Notes under the pieces: model-generated
Database searches by the model: none
What the model was told of the DNA's origin: nothing
What the model saw: the letters and a program-made list of their open reading frames with translations, nothing else
NCBI GenBank assembly: GCA_963781195.1
Contig: CAWAEZ010000008.1
Coordinates: 248,001 to 312,000 of the forward strand
From: JAJPKK01 sp963781195
GTDB taxonomy: Bacteria > Pseudomonadota > Alphaproteobacteria > Rhizobiales > Xanthobacteraceae
DNA length: 64,000 nt
Direction of reading: 5' to 3'
Shown: positions 35,127 through 44,728 of the stretch, in pieces
Position numbering within the stretch: the stretch's first letter is position 1
Layout of the letters: each line of letters begins with the position of its first letter
Position numbers and translations under genes: made by a program

Positions 35127-36737
35127 ATGCGCCGAGCGGATCGGTCGTCCGAGCCGGCCGGGCGTCGGCGGTCGATGTTGCTTCAACTCTCCCGCGCCTG
35201 GCGCCGCATCGCTCCGCGGGCCGTGTTGCCCAACCTCGTCCTTCCGCTGGCGCTGGTTGCGGTGATGAGCGTCGCGGTGGCGCTGGCAGTGAGTTGGTCG
35301 TCGGTCGAGTTCGATGCGATCATCTTTCTCATTCCGGTGATGATCTCGGCGGTCCGGTGGGGGGTATTGGCGGCCGTCGTTGCGGCACTCGCGAGCGCGG
35401 CGATCTCGGACTTCTTCTTTCTGCCGCCGATCTTCAGCTTCGAAGTCAGTGATCCGCGGGAAATCGTCAACCTCGTCTTGTTTTTGGTGGTTGCCATCGT
35501 GACCGGACATCTCGCGGCACGATTGCGGTCGGAGGCCGACGAGGCCTCTCGCCGCGAGAGCGAGATCTCCGATCTCTACCTGCTGTCGCGACGCCTGGCG
35601 ATGTGCTCGACCCCGGTGGACCTCGTCGCAGCGCTGCAGGAGTATGTCTCCGGGCGCCTGGGGTTTCCCGCTATCGTGATCTGGCCGGCCGGCGACGAGG
35701 CCGCGAGTGACGCCGCGATCGTCGGTCCGGCGATGGTGAGGCAGCTGCGCATGACGGCTGCGACCATGATCGCCGCGAAGGACACGAGCACCCGCACCGC
35801 CTTCGACCCCGAGCGTAAGGACCTCTGGGTGCTCAGGTCGATGGTGACCCCATCGGCAGATCACGGTGTCCTCGCCATCTGTCTGGGACAGCGCGGCAGC
35901 GAGCGACCCGCCGAAGTCGACGGACTGATCGAGGCGATCCTGTCGGAGGGGGCGGCATCCCTGGCGCGCATCGATGCAGGCGCCGCGTTCGAACATGCCG
36001 TCTTGCGGGGCCAGTCGGCGGTCCTCAAGACCGCCCTCATCGGGAGCGCATCGCACGAATTGCGTTCGCCCATCGCGTCCATCCTGGGCTCGGCGAGTGT
36101 GCTCGACCAAATTCCGTCGCTGCAGGGCGACCGCCAGGTTCGCGAGCTGGTGAGCGGCATTCACCGGGAGGCGAAGCGGCTCGACGGCGATATCCAGAAC
36201 CTCCTCGATACCGCGCGCATCCTCGATTCCAGTGTGGTGCCCGTCGCGCAATGGACCGATCCCGGCGACATCATCGCAGCCGCGATCCAGCAGCGTGCGC
36301 ACCGGCTCAGCGAACATCGGCTCGAGGTCGGGATCGAAGACGCGATTCCCCTGCTGAAACTCGATGCCGGTCTCGTCGAACAGGCGATCGGCCAGATTCT
36401 CGAGAACGCCGCGAAGTATTCGCCCCCCGGTTCGACGATCGCGGTCTCCATCAGGTCCGCGGCGGGTGAAGTCATCATCGCGATCGCGGACGAGGGGGTG
36501 GGATTGATGCCGGGGGAGGACATCCAGTCGTTCCGGCGCGGCTTCCGCGGCGCGCGCCAGCTCGGCGGAACTCCGGGTCTCGGTCTTGGTCTGTGGATTG
36601 CGAAAATATTCATCGTAGCGAACGGAGGTGCCGTGACCGCGCGAAGCGCCGGTCCCGGGCTCGGCACCACGCTCACCCTGACCTTTCCGGTCCCGCAGAG
36701 AACCGATGATATCCCGAGCGATGCCGAAGTCAGGTAA
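35127..36737 (+). CDS. KdpD-like sensor histidine kinase without the N-terminal KdpD/Usp domains
   Basis: Membrane histidine kinase of about 536 aa. Four clustered hydrophobic segments match the DUF4118 membrane module found in KdpD (VEFDAIIFLIPVMISAVRWG, FFLPPIFSFEVSDP). A GAF-like stretch follows, then the H-box SASHELRSPIASI (His310), N-box ENAAKYSPPGS, G1 DEGVGLMPGE and G2 GLGLGLWIAK. The Usp/KdpD cytoplasmic domain is absent and no kdpFABC genes are nearby, so the signal may differ from potassium. The start is unclear (35025, 35127 or 35175); none has a good ribosome binding site. It overlaps its response regulator gene. Confidence 0.83.
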   Translation: MRRADRSSEPAGRRRSMLLQLSRAWRRIAPRAVLPNLVLPLALVAVMSVAVALAVSWSSVEFDAIIFLIPVMISAVRWGVLAAVVAALASAAISDFFFLPPIFSFEVSDPREIVNLVLFLVVAIVTGHLAARLRSEADEASRRESEISDLYLLSRRLAMCSTPVDLVAALQEYVSGRLGFPAIVIWPAGDEAASDAAIVGPAMVRQLRMTAATMIAAKDTSTRTAFDPERKDLWVLRSMVTPSADHGVLAICLGQRGSERPAEVDGLIEAILSEGAASLARIDAGAAFEHAVLRGQSAVLKTALIGSASHELRSPIASILGSASVLDQIPSLQGDRQVRELVSGIHREAKRLDGDIQNLLDTARILDSSVVPVAQWTDPGDIIAAAIQQRAHRLSEHRLEVGIEDAIPLLKLDAGLVEQAIGQILENAAKYSPPGSTIAVSIRSAAGEVIIAIADEGVGLMPGEDIQSFRRGFRGARQLGGTPGLGLGLWIAKIFIVANGGAVTARSAGPGLGTTLTLTFPVPQRTDDIPSDAEVR

Positions 36738-37431
36738 CCTCGTCCTCGTGATCGACGACGAGCCGCAGATCCGAAGGTTCGTGGCGGCCGGGCTCGAGCT
36801 CCACGGTTATCTGGTGAAGGCAGCCGAGAGCGCCGTGACGGGGCTCAGCGTGGCCGCGCATGCGCGGCCCGATCTGATCGTTCTCGATCTCGGCCTGCCG
36901 GACATGCGGGGCTCCGAAGTGCTGGAGCAGGTCCGGTCGTGGTCGAACGTTCCCGTCATCGTGCTGTCGGTCGAGTCCGACGAGGAACAGAAGGTGACGC
37001 TGCTCAAGCTCGGCGCCGACGATTACGTGGTCAAGCCGTTCGGTATTGCCGAGCTGGCTGCGCGGTGCGAGGCGGCATTGCGGCGTTACCACAAGAGCAC
37101 CGAGCGCAACTCGATCGTGCAGACCGGGACTTTGACCATCGACCTCGCTTCGAGATTGGTGACGCTCGGGGGAGATCGGATCACGCTCACCCGAAAGGAA
37201 TACCGGCTGCTTCACGCCCTGGCGTCGCATCTCGGACTGGTCGTCACGCACCAGCAGCTGATCAAGGAGATATGGGGCAAAGGCATCGGCGACAACGTGC
37301 AATATCTGCGCATGCTGGTGCGCAAGCTGCGGCAGAAGATCGAGCCGGACCCCAATCTGCCGACGTTCGTCATGACGGAATCCGGCATCGGATACCGGCT
37401 CGAACGGCAAAAATCGACCAGCGCTTTTTGA
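36721..37431 (+). CDS. KdpE-like OmpR-family response regulator
   Basis: A 236-aa receiver plus winged-helix DNA-binding regulator. The receiver is complete: IDDEPQ, phospho-acceptor Asp in LIVLDLGLPDMRG, Lys in DDYVVKPFG. The output domain has LTRKEYRLLHALASHLG and VQYLRMLVRKLRQKIEPD, closest in character to KdpE. The gene starts inside the last codons of the kinase gene (17-bp overlap), so the two form a coupled two-component system. Target genes are unknown; the neighbouring envelope genes are candidates. Confidence 0.9.
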   Translation: MPKSGNLVLVIDDEPQIRRFVAAGLELHGYLVKAAESAVTGLSVAAHARPDLIVLDLGLPDMRGSEVLEQVRSWSNVPVIVLSVESDEEQKVTLLKLGADDYVVKPFGIAELAARCEAALRRYHKSTERNSIVQTGTLTIDLASRLVTLGGDRITLTRKEYRLLHALASHLGLVVTHQQLIKEIWGKGIGDNVQYLRMLVRKLRQKIEPDPNLPTFVMTESGIGYRLERQKSTSAF

Positions 37432-37474
37432 AGCGCCGGGCAACGCTTCGCCCGCGCCGAGAGACTGTCCAGGA

Positions 37475-38017
37475 TCAGGCTGCCGCATCGTCGGATTTGG
37501 GGCGCGCCTGCAACCCGGCGCCGGTCTCGTCGCACAAAAGGCCCGCGGTCGCGAAATCGCGGAATGCCCGGCCGCCGCCTCTCGTCTGGGAATAAAGGTA
37601 ACGCTCGATGAGCCAGGAGCGCAAACTCGGAACGAACTCCTCGGTGAGCAAGGTGGCCTTCTTGCGGGCCATCGGGTAGCGGACGCCCCAGCCCGCGACG
37701 CCGGTCGACAGGATTTCGATGGCGAGGATGATGGTCGCGATGCAGACGAGCCCTTCGTTCGCGCGCTTCGCGCTTCGCGACGAGGTCGACATTCTGAACA
37801 TGCGCCGGAAGGTCGCGTCGACTTCGATGAAATTCCTGATCTCCGGATGCCACAGGATATCAGGCAGGCAGGAATACCCGTTCAGTTCATGGTATCGCAT
37901 GATGAAGGGCGTGCATTTTTCCAGGAGCTCCTTCGGGAGGAAGGAAAAATCGATTGTTCTGCTCCGGGAGATCATCGGCGGTTCTCGGGTCTTGGCGCCG
38001 GCACCCACTGTCCCCAT
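37475..38017 (-). CDS. Hypothetical protein, 180 aa
   Basis: I do not recognise this protein. ATG 38017 follows GGGGGAAAAG. The protein is soluble-looking apart from one mildly hydrophobic stretch (GLVCIATIILAIEIL, about residues 90-105). It contains paired aromatic and charged segments (FSFLPKELLEKCTPFIMRY, SCLPDILWHPEIRN), so it is more like a true gene than a shadow. It converges on the KdpE-like gene. The gap upstream is AT-rich (AAAAAATATC near 38100) and could hold its promoter. Confidence 0.5.
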   Translation of the reverse strand: MGTVGAGAKTREPPMISRSRTIDFSFLPKELLEKCTPFIMRYHELNGYSCLPDILWHPEIRNFIEVDATFRRMFRMSTSSRSAKRANEGLVCIATIILAIEILSTGVAGWGVRYPMARKKATLLTEEFVPSLRSWLIERYLYSQTRGGGRAFRDFATAGLLCDETGAGLQARPKSDDAAA

Positions 38018-38235
38018 CTTTTCCCCCGCGATTATGGCGTCTCGTCGATCGTAAGACGGCGGGGCATATCCATTCGATTGCAAAGCGGAGCGGGTTTTAT
38101 AGATAAAAAATATCTTTGCGCGGGGTTTCACATATGCGAGTCCGGTGGCAGCCGGATCGCCTGGTCAAGCCGGGTGACGACGAGAGAGAGCCGGCGTCGT
38201 CGACCCGGCTACGACGACCCGGCGCGCCGCTCCAT

Positions 38236-39096
38236 TCAGCTCATCTTCCTGGTCGTGTCGTCGAACAGCTCGTCGACCGTGAACCGGCGCGGGATCAATT
38301 TCTGCTCGGCCGCGTATCCGATGATCTTTTCGAGCGACGGGCGGCAGGCCTCGACGCCGAACGGGGGCGGCGAGGCGCCGGCCGCAACGGCGCGGCGGCG
38401 GCCCTCCTTCAGGAGCGCATAGACCTCCTCGACGATGTCGGGGCGCAGCTTGGCGAGGTCTGCGCTCACCACCACGAAATGGTTGAGCGGCACCAGCCCG
38501 TGCTTCGCCACCCACGCTTTCGCCACCGCGTCGGGATCGCCGAACAGCGACTTCACCCGCGGGTCGTCGGAGCGGTCGCCGAGCACGGCGTCGAGCTCGC
38601 CGTCGAGCAGCATCGGGATGATCTTCTTGCCCTCGGGCGCGCGCTCGGTGGTGTCGACATATTCGGCGACGTGGGGTTCCTCGAAGGTCACCCAGTCGAC
38701 CTTGTCGAGGTCGAGGCCATAGTCGTTGGCGAACATGCCGCGCAGCCATGCCCCGGTGGTGGTGGTGAAGGAGCGGATGCCGACCCGCTTGCCGGCGAGC
38801 TCCGGCGGCGTCAGCGTCTCATGGGTGTCGCTGTTGTAGACCGCGAAGGCATGCTGGACCCGCGCGGTCATCACCGCCGGCAGCAGCACCATCGGCTTGC
38901 CGAACGACTTGGCGATGAGATAGGTGACGATCGCCATTTCGGAGACGTCATAGGCCTCCCGCCGGACCATCGACTGAAAGCCGGTCCAGACCGGCGTGAC
39001 GTCGGCGAAGTCGAAGGCGATGCGGTCGGAGGTGAGCTCGCGGCGCTTGAGAGCTGCGGTGTGGGGATAGTCGGCGAGCAGGGTGCGCAGCCGCAC
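38236..39096 (-). CDS. Second Pht5-like protein, probably frameshifted at its start
   Basis: A 286-aa paralogue of the protein at 24386 with the same order of segments (RVGIRSFTTTTGAWLRGMF, DYGLDLDKVDWVTFEEPH, MLLDGELDAVLGD) and again no signal peptide. The annotated start is a GTG without a ribosome binding site. An ATG 19 bases upstream (39115) opens MDSKN in another frame; removing one A from AAGAATT would give M-D-S-K-I-Q-V and join the two, matching the paralogue's N terminus. Standing alone with no ABC genes, it supports an enzymatic rather than a transport role. Confidence 0.65.
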   Translation of the reverse strand: MRLRTLLADYPHTAALKRRELTSDRIAFDFADVTPVWTGFQSMVRREAYDVSEMAIVTYLIAKSFGKPMVLLPAVMTARVQHAFAVYNSDTHETLTPPELAGKRVGIRSFTTTTGAWLRGMFANDYGLDLDKVDWVTFEEPHVAEYVDTTERAPEGKKIIPMLLDGELDAVLGDRSDDPRVKSLFGDPDAVAKAWVAKHGLVPLNHFVVVSADLAKLRPDIVEEVYALLKEGRRRAVAAGASPPPFGVEACRPSLEKIIGYAAEQKLIPRRFTVDELFDDTTRKMS

Positions 39097-39177
39097 CTGA
39101 ATTCTTGCTGTCCATAATGCTCAGGGGCCTTTCTGATCCGCGCGGCATATGCGAGCGGTTGGGGGCGGTGGGAGCGT

Positions 39178-40170
39178 TCAAGCGCCTGGAACACCGCGCA
39201 GGGCGGAAGCGATGGCGGGAACGGCGCGGGCGTCGAGGGCGAGCCCGACATGGTCGAGGCCGGGAACGACGGTGACCGGCACATCCTGCCGGACGGCGTG
39301 GACGGTGTCGGCAAACCGGCCTGCGTCGAACAGCTCGTCTTTGCTGCCGACCAGGACGGCGAGCGGTGCCTTCGCGTTGCGCAGGTCGGCGACGTAGTCC
39401 TCGGTACCGAAGGCCTTGGTGAGCACGAAGGAATAGCTGGTCGTGAGGTGCTTCGCCTGTTCCGGCAGAACAGCGAAGGCCAGCACCGGCATATGCTCGA
39501 AAGTATGGACTCCGGCGCGGTCGAGCAGGGCGAGCGCGAGAAGGCGCGGCAGGAACACCTTGGCCCAGGTGTTAATTGCCTCCGGCCTGACGGTGGGTGC
39601 GCGCGGTCCGAGATAGGGCGACAGCAGCACCACGCGGGCGAATGCGGCGCCGAGCGGGGTCGCCGCGGTATGGAGCGCAAAGCCGCCGCCCGACGAGAAG
39701 CCGACCAGCACGAGCGGCGCGTCGGGGTGACGTTTCTTCACCGCTGCGACAAAATCGCCGAGATCGTCGTCGAGTTGGCCGCCATAGTCGATGTCGCCGC
39801 GCGTCCCGGTCTCGCCATGGCCGCGAATGTCGGGCGCATAGACCGTGAGCCCCTGAGCGTTCAGCGCCTGAGCCAGCGGATGCAGACTGGAGCTCGACGC
39901 CGACGAGCCGTGGATCGCGATCACCACGGGTGCGCCCGGTCCGGCGGCGGCGGCATCCCAATGGCGGAACGCGATCGGGCTGCCGTGGCCCGCCGTCACC
40001 GTCTCCGCGGCGGGCAGGGTGCCGAAATCCACGGCCTTGAACGGCGTGCCGATCGACGCGAGAGGCTTGGGCGGAGTGCCGCCGCCGAAGGCGATCATCG
40101 CTGCCAGCGTGGTGGCGATGCCGGCGAGGAGACAGCACACGACGATCAGGGCTACCTGGGCACGCCGCAT
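39178..40170 (-). CDS. Membrane-anchored alpha/beta hydrolase (lysophospholipase-like)
   Basis: A 330-aa serine hydrolase with an N-terminal membrane anchor (residues 5-28). Motifs: AIHGSSASSSS (oxyanion), APDIRGHGETG, nucleophile GFSSGGGFAL, acid in LVGSKDELFDAG and His in VPGLDHVGLAL. ATG 40170 is used because the long upstream reading overlaps the adjacent Bug gene. It ends 22 bp downstream of that gene's stop, so the two are likely co-transcribed. The substrate is unknown, plausibly an ester. Confidence 0.8.
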   Translation of the reverse strand: MRRAQVALIVVCCLLAGIATTLAAMIAFGGGTPPKPLASIGTPFKAVDFGTLPAAETVTAGHGSPIAFRHWDAAAAGPGAPVVIAIHGSSASSSSLHPLAQALNAQGLTVYAPDIRGHGETGTRGDIDYGGQLDDDLGDFVAAVKKRHPDAPLVLVGFSSGGGFALHTAATPLGAAFARVVLLSPYLGPRAPTVRPEAINTWAKVFLPRLLALALLDRAGVHTFEHMPVLAFAVLPEQAKHLTTSYSFVLTKAFGTEDYVADLRNAKAPLAVLVGSKDELFDAGRFADTVHAVRQDVPVTVVPGLDHVGLALDARAVPAIASALRGVPGA

Positions 40171-40192
40171 GGGGTCGTTCGAGTCCTTCAGC

Positions 40193-41206
40193 TCACTGCT
40201 TTTCGAGGCCGGCCTTTTCGATGACGGCGGCCCACTTCTCGATATCCTCTTTGAGGCGCCGATGCATCTCTTCCGGGGTGGTGCCGCGCGCTTCCATGCC
40301 GAACAGCCTGGCCTTTTCCTGCACCTCCGGCAGCTGCAGCACGTCGTTGACGGCCCGATTGAGCAATTGGACGACGTCGTCGGGCATGCCAGCCGGTCCC
40401 GACAGCGCATTCCAGCTCTCCACCACGTAGCCCGACAGGCCGCTCTGCTGCACCGTCGGTACGGCGGGCAGCGCCGGGGCGCGATGCTCCCCGGTGGTGG
40501 CGACGGCGGTCAGCTGGCCTTCGCGCACCGCGGCGCTGAGGCCGGCGTAATAGTCGAAGCCGACCTGCACGTCGCCGCGCATAAGCCCGGTGATGAGCTC
40601 CGGCGTGGTGCGGTAGGTGACCACCGCCACGTCGATGCCGGCGAGGCTCTTGAACAGCTCGGCCGACAGGTTCTGGGTGCTTCCCGGCGCGATCGAGGCG
40701 AAGTTGAGCTTGCCCGGGTTGGCGCGGGCCGCCGTCAGGATGTCGGCCACGCTCTTGAGCGGACCGCCGGCCTTGGTGGCGATCACGAGATCGAAGAAGG
40801 CGGTGATGGTGATCGGGGTGAAGTCCCGCAGCACGTCGAACGGCAATTGTTTGAACAGCGTGGCGCTGATGGCGGTGCCGTTGCCGGTGAGCTCCAGCAC
40901 ATAACCGTCGGGCGGGGCGCTCGCGGTCGCCTTGGCGGCGACGATGCCGCCGGCGCCGGGCCGATTGTCGACGATGAACTGCTGGCCGAGCTTGAACGAC
41001 AGCCGGTCGGCGACGATCCGCATGGTGGTATCGGCGACGCCGCCGGGTCCGTAGGGGACGATGATCCGCACCGGGCGGTTCGGGTACCCGGTTTCGGCGT
41101 GCACGGGGGGCGCCGACCCCGCCGCCGAGATCAGTGCCGCGGACCACCCCAAAACAGTCCGGCGGTCAACACCGAGGTCGAGTTTCGCACGTCGAGCCAT
41201 TCCCAT
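40193..41206 (-). CDS. Bug/TctC-type periplasmic binding protein (second of three), Tat signal
   Basis: A 337-aa solute receptor of the tripartite tricarboxylate family. A twin-arginine signal (DRRTVLGWSAALISAAG) precedes YPNRPVRIIVPYGPGGVAD, VDNRPGAGGIVAAKA and PDGYVLELTGN, diagnostic for Bug proteins. No TctA/TctB genes nearby. It heads a probable two-gene unit with the hydrolase at 39178. Confidence 0.87.
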   Translation of the reverse strand: MGMARRAKLDLGVDRRTVLGWSAALISAAGSAPPVHAETGYPNRPVRIIVPYGPGGVADTTMRIVADRLSFKLGQQFIVDNRPGAGGIVAAKATASAPPDGYVLELTGNGTAISATLFKQLPFDVLRDFTPITITAFFDLVIATKAGGPLKSVADILTAARANPGKLNFASIAPGSTQNLSAELFKSLAGIDVAVVTYRTTPELITGLMRGDVQVGFDYYAGLSAAVREGQLTAVATTGEHRAPALPAVPTVQQSGLSGYVVESWNALSGPAGMPDDVVQLLNRAVNDVLQLPEVQEKARLFGMEARGTTPEEMHRRLKEDIEKWAAVIEKAGLEKQ

Positions 41207-41563
41207 CCCTTGAATCGCCCCTTGAGGGGTTGTCGTTGGCCGCGATGGTAGTAGACGGCAGAGTTCAAGGCCAGCGCCGGGGATCAGCCGGCGTGCTGTC
41301 CAAGTGCCGCAGGCCGACGGTGGTGCGGGCCGATTCGGCCGCGGGAGGGCGCAAAGCGCCGCCGGCGGGGTGGATTGGGGCCGCTGAAGGCGGCGGAACT
41401 GCCGTGGAAATGCCCAATCTGCCGCTATTTGTCACATTTTCGTGGTCGCCTTGATCTAAGGCGTCGTTCGCGGTTGAAGGGCCGGAGGGGGGGATATATA
41501 ACGCCGCCCGCGGACTCGACCCCCGCCGAATGAAAGCGACCATGGGAGTGGGAGTGTGCGTGA
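41207..41563. promoter_or_regulatory. Intergenic region upstream of dksA, with a candidate promoter
   Basis: 357 bp between divergent genes. A plausible -35 TTGAAG (41474-41479) and -10 TATATA (41495-41500), 15 bp apart, lie 64 bases before dksA. A CCCCTTGAGGGG palindrome occurs around 41218-41230 near the Bug gene. No protein-coding gene is seen. Confidence 0.4.
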
Positions 41564-41980
<417 letters not shown>

Positions 41981-42025
41981 GGCGTCGAAACGCTTCCGGG
42001 CCGGCCGCGGCCGGGCCGGGATACG

Positions 42026-43018
42026 TCAGTTCGGCTTGAGATCGAGCGCCTTGGCGAGCTCCGCCGTCGCAGCGAACTCGCTCTTCACGAACGTGTCGAA
42101 TTCGGCGACGTCCATCTGCAGGGGGTCGACGCCCTGGAGCGCGAGCTTCTCGCGCACTGCGGGCACGGCCAGCGCTTTGCCGATCTCGCGGTTGAACTTC
42201 TCGATGATGGCGGGCGGCGTCCCCGCCGGCGCAAAGACGCCGATCCAGAAGTTGAAGTCGGATTTCGGATAGCCGGCCTCGATCGAGGTCGGCACGTCGG
42301 GCAGCGCCGCCGAGCGCTGCGCGCTCGACACCGAGAGCGGCACCAGCTTGCCGTCGCGAATGAACGGAAGCGCCGTGGAAACCGGCGAATAATAGAAGTC
42401 GACCCGTCCGGTCATCACCTCGGTGACCGCCTCCGGCGCCCCCCGGAACGGAATCGGGTCGGCGGGGAAGTTGGCGGCGAGCCGGAATTTCTCCGTGGTG
42501 AGATAGATCGGCGTGCCGACGCCGACGATGCCGAAGGTGACCGGCCGCGAGCGGGCGGCGGCGACCAGCTCCTTCACCGTGTGGATGTTCTTCGCCGGCG
42601 AGATCACGAGCACGTTGGGCAGGTTGCCGAGCGGAGCGACCGGCACGAAATCCTTCAGCGGATCGTAATGGGCGTTGGCGATGGTGAACGGCGAGATCAC
42701 CACCCCCGAGGAGTGGGCGAGGAAGGTGTAGCCGTCCGGCGCTGCGGTCGCGGCGGCGCGGGTGCCGATGGTGCCGCTGGCGCCGGTGCGGTTGTCCACC
42801 ACGATGGTCTGGCCGAGCTGGGTCGACACCTGCTCGAACACGATGCGCGGAACGATGTCGACCGCGCTACCCGGGGAGAGCGGGACGATGGCGCGGATAT
42901 TCCGCGTCGGCCACTCCTGCGCGTCGGCCGTCGGAACCGACAGCGCGGCCACTGCCGCAAGCAGCGCAAGCGCCGCCGCGCGGCGGCCCGGGGTCCGCAG
43001 ACGATACGCGCACATCAT
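42026..43018 (-). CDS. Bug/TctC-type periplasmic binding protein (third of three)
   Basis: A 330-aa exported receptor. Signal peptide about residues 1-33 (ending TADAQ), then WPTRNIRAIVPLSPGSAVD and VDNRTGASGTIGTRA, PDGYTFLAHSSG. The usual GG in the first motif reads GS, a mild divergence that could alter the ligand pocket. It converges on dksA and has no transporter genes beside it. Confidence 0.87.
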   Translation of the reverse strand: MMCAYRLRTPGRRAAALALLAAVAALSVPTADAQEWPTRNIRAIVPLSPGSAVDIVPRIVFEQVSTQLGQTIVVDNRTGASGTIGTRAAATAAPDGYTFLAHSSGVVISPFTIANAHYDPLKDFVPVAPLGNLPNVLVISPAKNIHTVKELVAAARSRPVTFGIVGVGTPIYLTTEKFRLAANFPADPIPFRGAPEAVTEVMTGRVDFYYSPVSTALPFIRDGKLVPLSVSSAQRSAALPDVPTSIEAGYPKSDFNFWIGVFAPAGTPPAIIEKFNREIGKALAVPAVREKLALQGVDPLQMDVAEFDTFVKSEFAATAELAKALDLKPN

Positions 43019-43322
43019 GTGTTCAACTCCGCGATGGTAAGGTCATTTCGTTGCCGGAACTCGACCACGGATCGCGGCGGCCGTCACCACGCAAAAATGC
43101 CGCGGCGGCATTCGCCGCTGACCGAATCCTGGCTGCCATCGCCCGGTCTCGGCTTGAGGAGATCCGGTAACCACCGGACTGCGATCGGGGCGCAGTCCAG
43201 GGACCACCCATGGAACAGGATTTACGGGATGCCCCGTTTTTCGCGGGGCACGACATCAAGAGAATTTTCGCGGGGCACGACACCAAGAGGAAATGTCGGA
43301 ACGGTACGACAGAGTGACGACG
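43019..43322. other. 304-bp intergenic region with a 27-bp tandem duplication
   Basis: Between two minus-strand genes. Apart from the duplication at 43238-43290, I see no gene. A reading frame through this region on either strand gives repeated short peptides and looks spurious. Confidence 0.5.
43238..43290. repeat. Tandem duplication with 27-bp period
   Basis: TTTTCGCGGGGCACGACA-type units lie at 43238-43263 and 43265-43290 and differ at two positions (ATC/ACC, AGA/AGG). They are about 30 bases downstream of the stop of the zeta-inhibitor gene on its strand. Confidence 0.85.
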
Positions 43323-43646
43323 CTAGCGCCCGGTCTTCAAATCCTCGAGCGCCTTCGCCATCAGCTCGTCCAGGGTCCGGCGGATCTGATGGTCGGACTG
43401 GACAACTCCCTTGGCGTCGAAATCCCGGCGCAGCTTGCGGAAGACATCGTCGTCGCCCGGCTCCTCGAAGTCGACCATGACGACGTCTTTCGCATAGGCC
43501 TCGGCCTCTGCGCCGGCGAGGCCGAGCTTGTCCGCCGCCCACAAGCCGAGCAGCTTGTTGCGGCGGGCCCGTGCCTTGAACCGGAGTTCTTCGTCGTGCG
43601 CGAACTTGCGCTCGAAGCCTTCTTCGCGCTTGTCGAACGTGCTCAT
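43323..43646 (-). CDS. ATPase inhibitor subunit zeta (DUF1476)
   Basis: A 107-aa cytoplasmic protein of the alphaproteobacterial DUF1476 family, whose characterised member is the zeta inhibitor of the F1F0-ATPase that blocks ATP hydrolysis. It opens with TFDKREEGFERKFAHDEEL and has the helical core FKARARRNKLLGLWAA and a VVMVDFEEPGDDDV stretch. It is divergent from purC, an arrangement familiar in Bradyrhizobium relatives. Confidence 0.9.
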   Translation of the reverse strand: MSTFDKREEGFERKFAHDEELRFKARARRNKLLGLWAADKLGLAGAEAEAYAKDVVMVDFEEPGDDDVFRKLRRDFDAKGVVQSDHQIRRTLDELMAKALEDLKTGR

Positions 43647-43905
43647 GGCGTGATCCGTTACGGCTTGAGAAACGCTTCCGCGTGCTGGTCGCTTGCATAA
43701 CGAGCCGGCGCCGTCAAGGCAACACTGGCACCGGGGAAACTTACGCGTTGCGGGACGGCAATGGTGCTATTATGTAGTTGGTGATCCGCACGAGGTTGGG
43801 CTAGCTTGCCGGTATGAAACGTCGGGCGCAGAATTGTCGTCACCGAGTTGCGCCGTGCGTGAATCGCCGCGTTGCTCGAGCACATAATGGAGCCACGGCT
43901 ACACG

Positions 43906-44703
43906 ATGGATTTCCTCAAGCCACGGTACACACCGATGAGCCGCCGTCGCCGCATCTATGAAGGCAAGGCCAAGGTCCTTTACGAAGGACCGGAGCCGGG
44001 AACACTCATTCAACATTTCAAGGACGATGCCACCGCCTTCAACGCCAAGAAGCACGAGATCATCGAAGGCAAGGGCGTACTGAACAACCGAATCTCCGAA
44101 TACGTTTTCCAGCATCTCAACGACATCGGCGTGCCGACTCACTTCATCCGCCGGCTCAACATGCGCGAGCAGTTGATCCGTGAAGTCGAGATCGTCCCGC
44201 TCGAGGTCGTCGTGCGCAACGTGGCGGCCGGGTCGCTGTCGCAGCGCCTCGGCATCGAGGAGGGCACCCAGCTGCCCCGCTCGATCATCGAGTTCTATTA
44301 CAAGAACGATGCGCTCGGCGATCCGATGGTGTCGGAGGAGCACATCACCGCGTTCGGCTGGGCGACGCCCCAGGAGATCGACGACATCATGGCGCTCGCG
44401 ATTCGCGTCAATGATTTCCTCTCCGGGCTGTTCCTCGGCGTCGGCATCCGTCTCGTCGATTTCAAGATGGAATGCGGCCGGCTGTGGGAAAACGAGATGA
44501 TGCGGATCGTCGTCGCCGACGAGATCTCGCCGGACTCGTGCCGCCTGTGGGACATCAAGTCGAACGAGAAGCTCGACAAGGACCGCTTCCGTCGCGACCT
44601 CGGCGGCCTCCTCGAGGCCTACACCGAAGTGGCGAAGCGGCTCGGCATCATGAGCGAGGGCGAACGTCCGCAGGGCTCCGGCCCGGTTCTCGTCAAGAGC
44701 TAG
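43906..44703 (+). CDS. purC: Phosphoribosylaminoimidazole-succinocarboxamide synthase
   Basis: Ligates aspartate to CAIR, step 8 of de novo purine synthesis. The protein has the substrate-binding IYEGKAKVLYE near the start, the FKDDATAFNAKK loop, EVVVRNVAAGSL and DFKMECGR signatures. 265 aa from ATG 43906; many homologues would start at the internal ATG 43936 (SRRRRIYEGKAK), and the ribosome binding evidence does not settle it. A terminator follows (44729-44753) before purS, so purC is partly uncoupled from purSQL. Confidence 0.95.
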   Translation: MDFLKPRYTPMSRRRRIYEGKAKVLYEGPEPGTLIQHFKDDATAFNAKKHEIIEGKGVLNNRISEYVFQHLNDIGVPTHFIRRLNMREQLIREVEIVPLEVVVRNVAAGSLSQRLGIEEGTQLPRSIIEFYYKNDALGDPMVSEEHITAFGWATPQEIDDIMALAIRVNDFLSGLFLGVGIRLVDFKMECGRLWENEMMRIVVADEISPDSCRLWDIKSNEKLDKDRFRRDLGGLLEAYTEVAKRLGIMSEGERPQGSGPVLVKS

Positions 44704-44728
44704 GCGCCGCCGATCCGCCATGCGATCG

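Noticed and set aside
43222..43698. A minus-strand frame through the 27-bp duplication giving repeated VVPRE peptides
   Set aside because: It overlaps the secure DUF1476 gene in another frame, and the repeat peptides simply reflect the DNA duplication.
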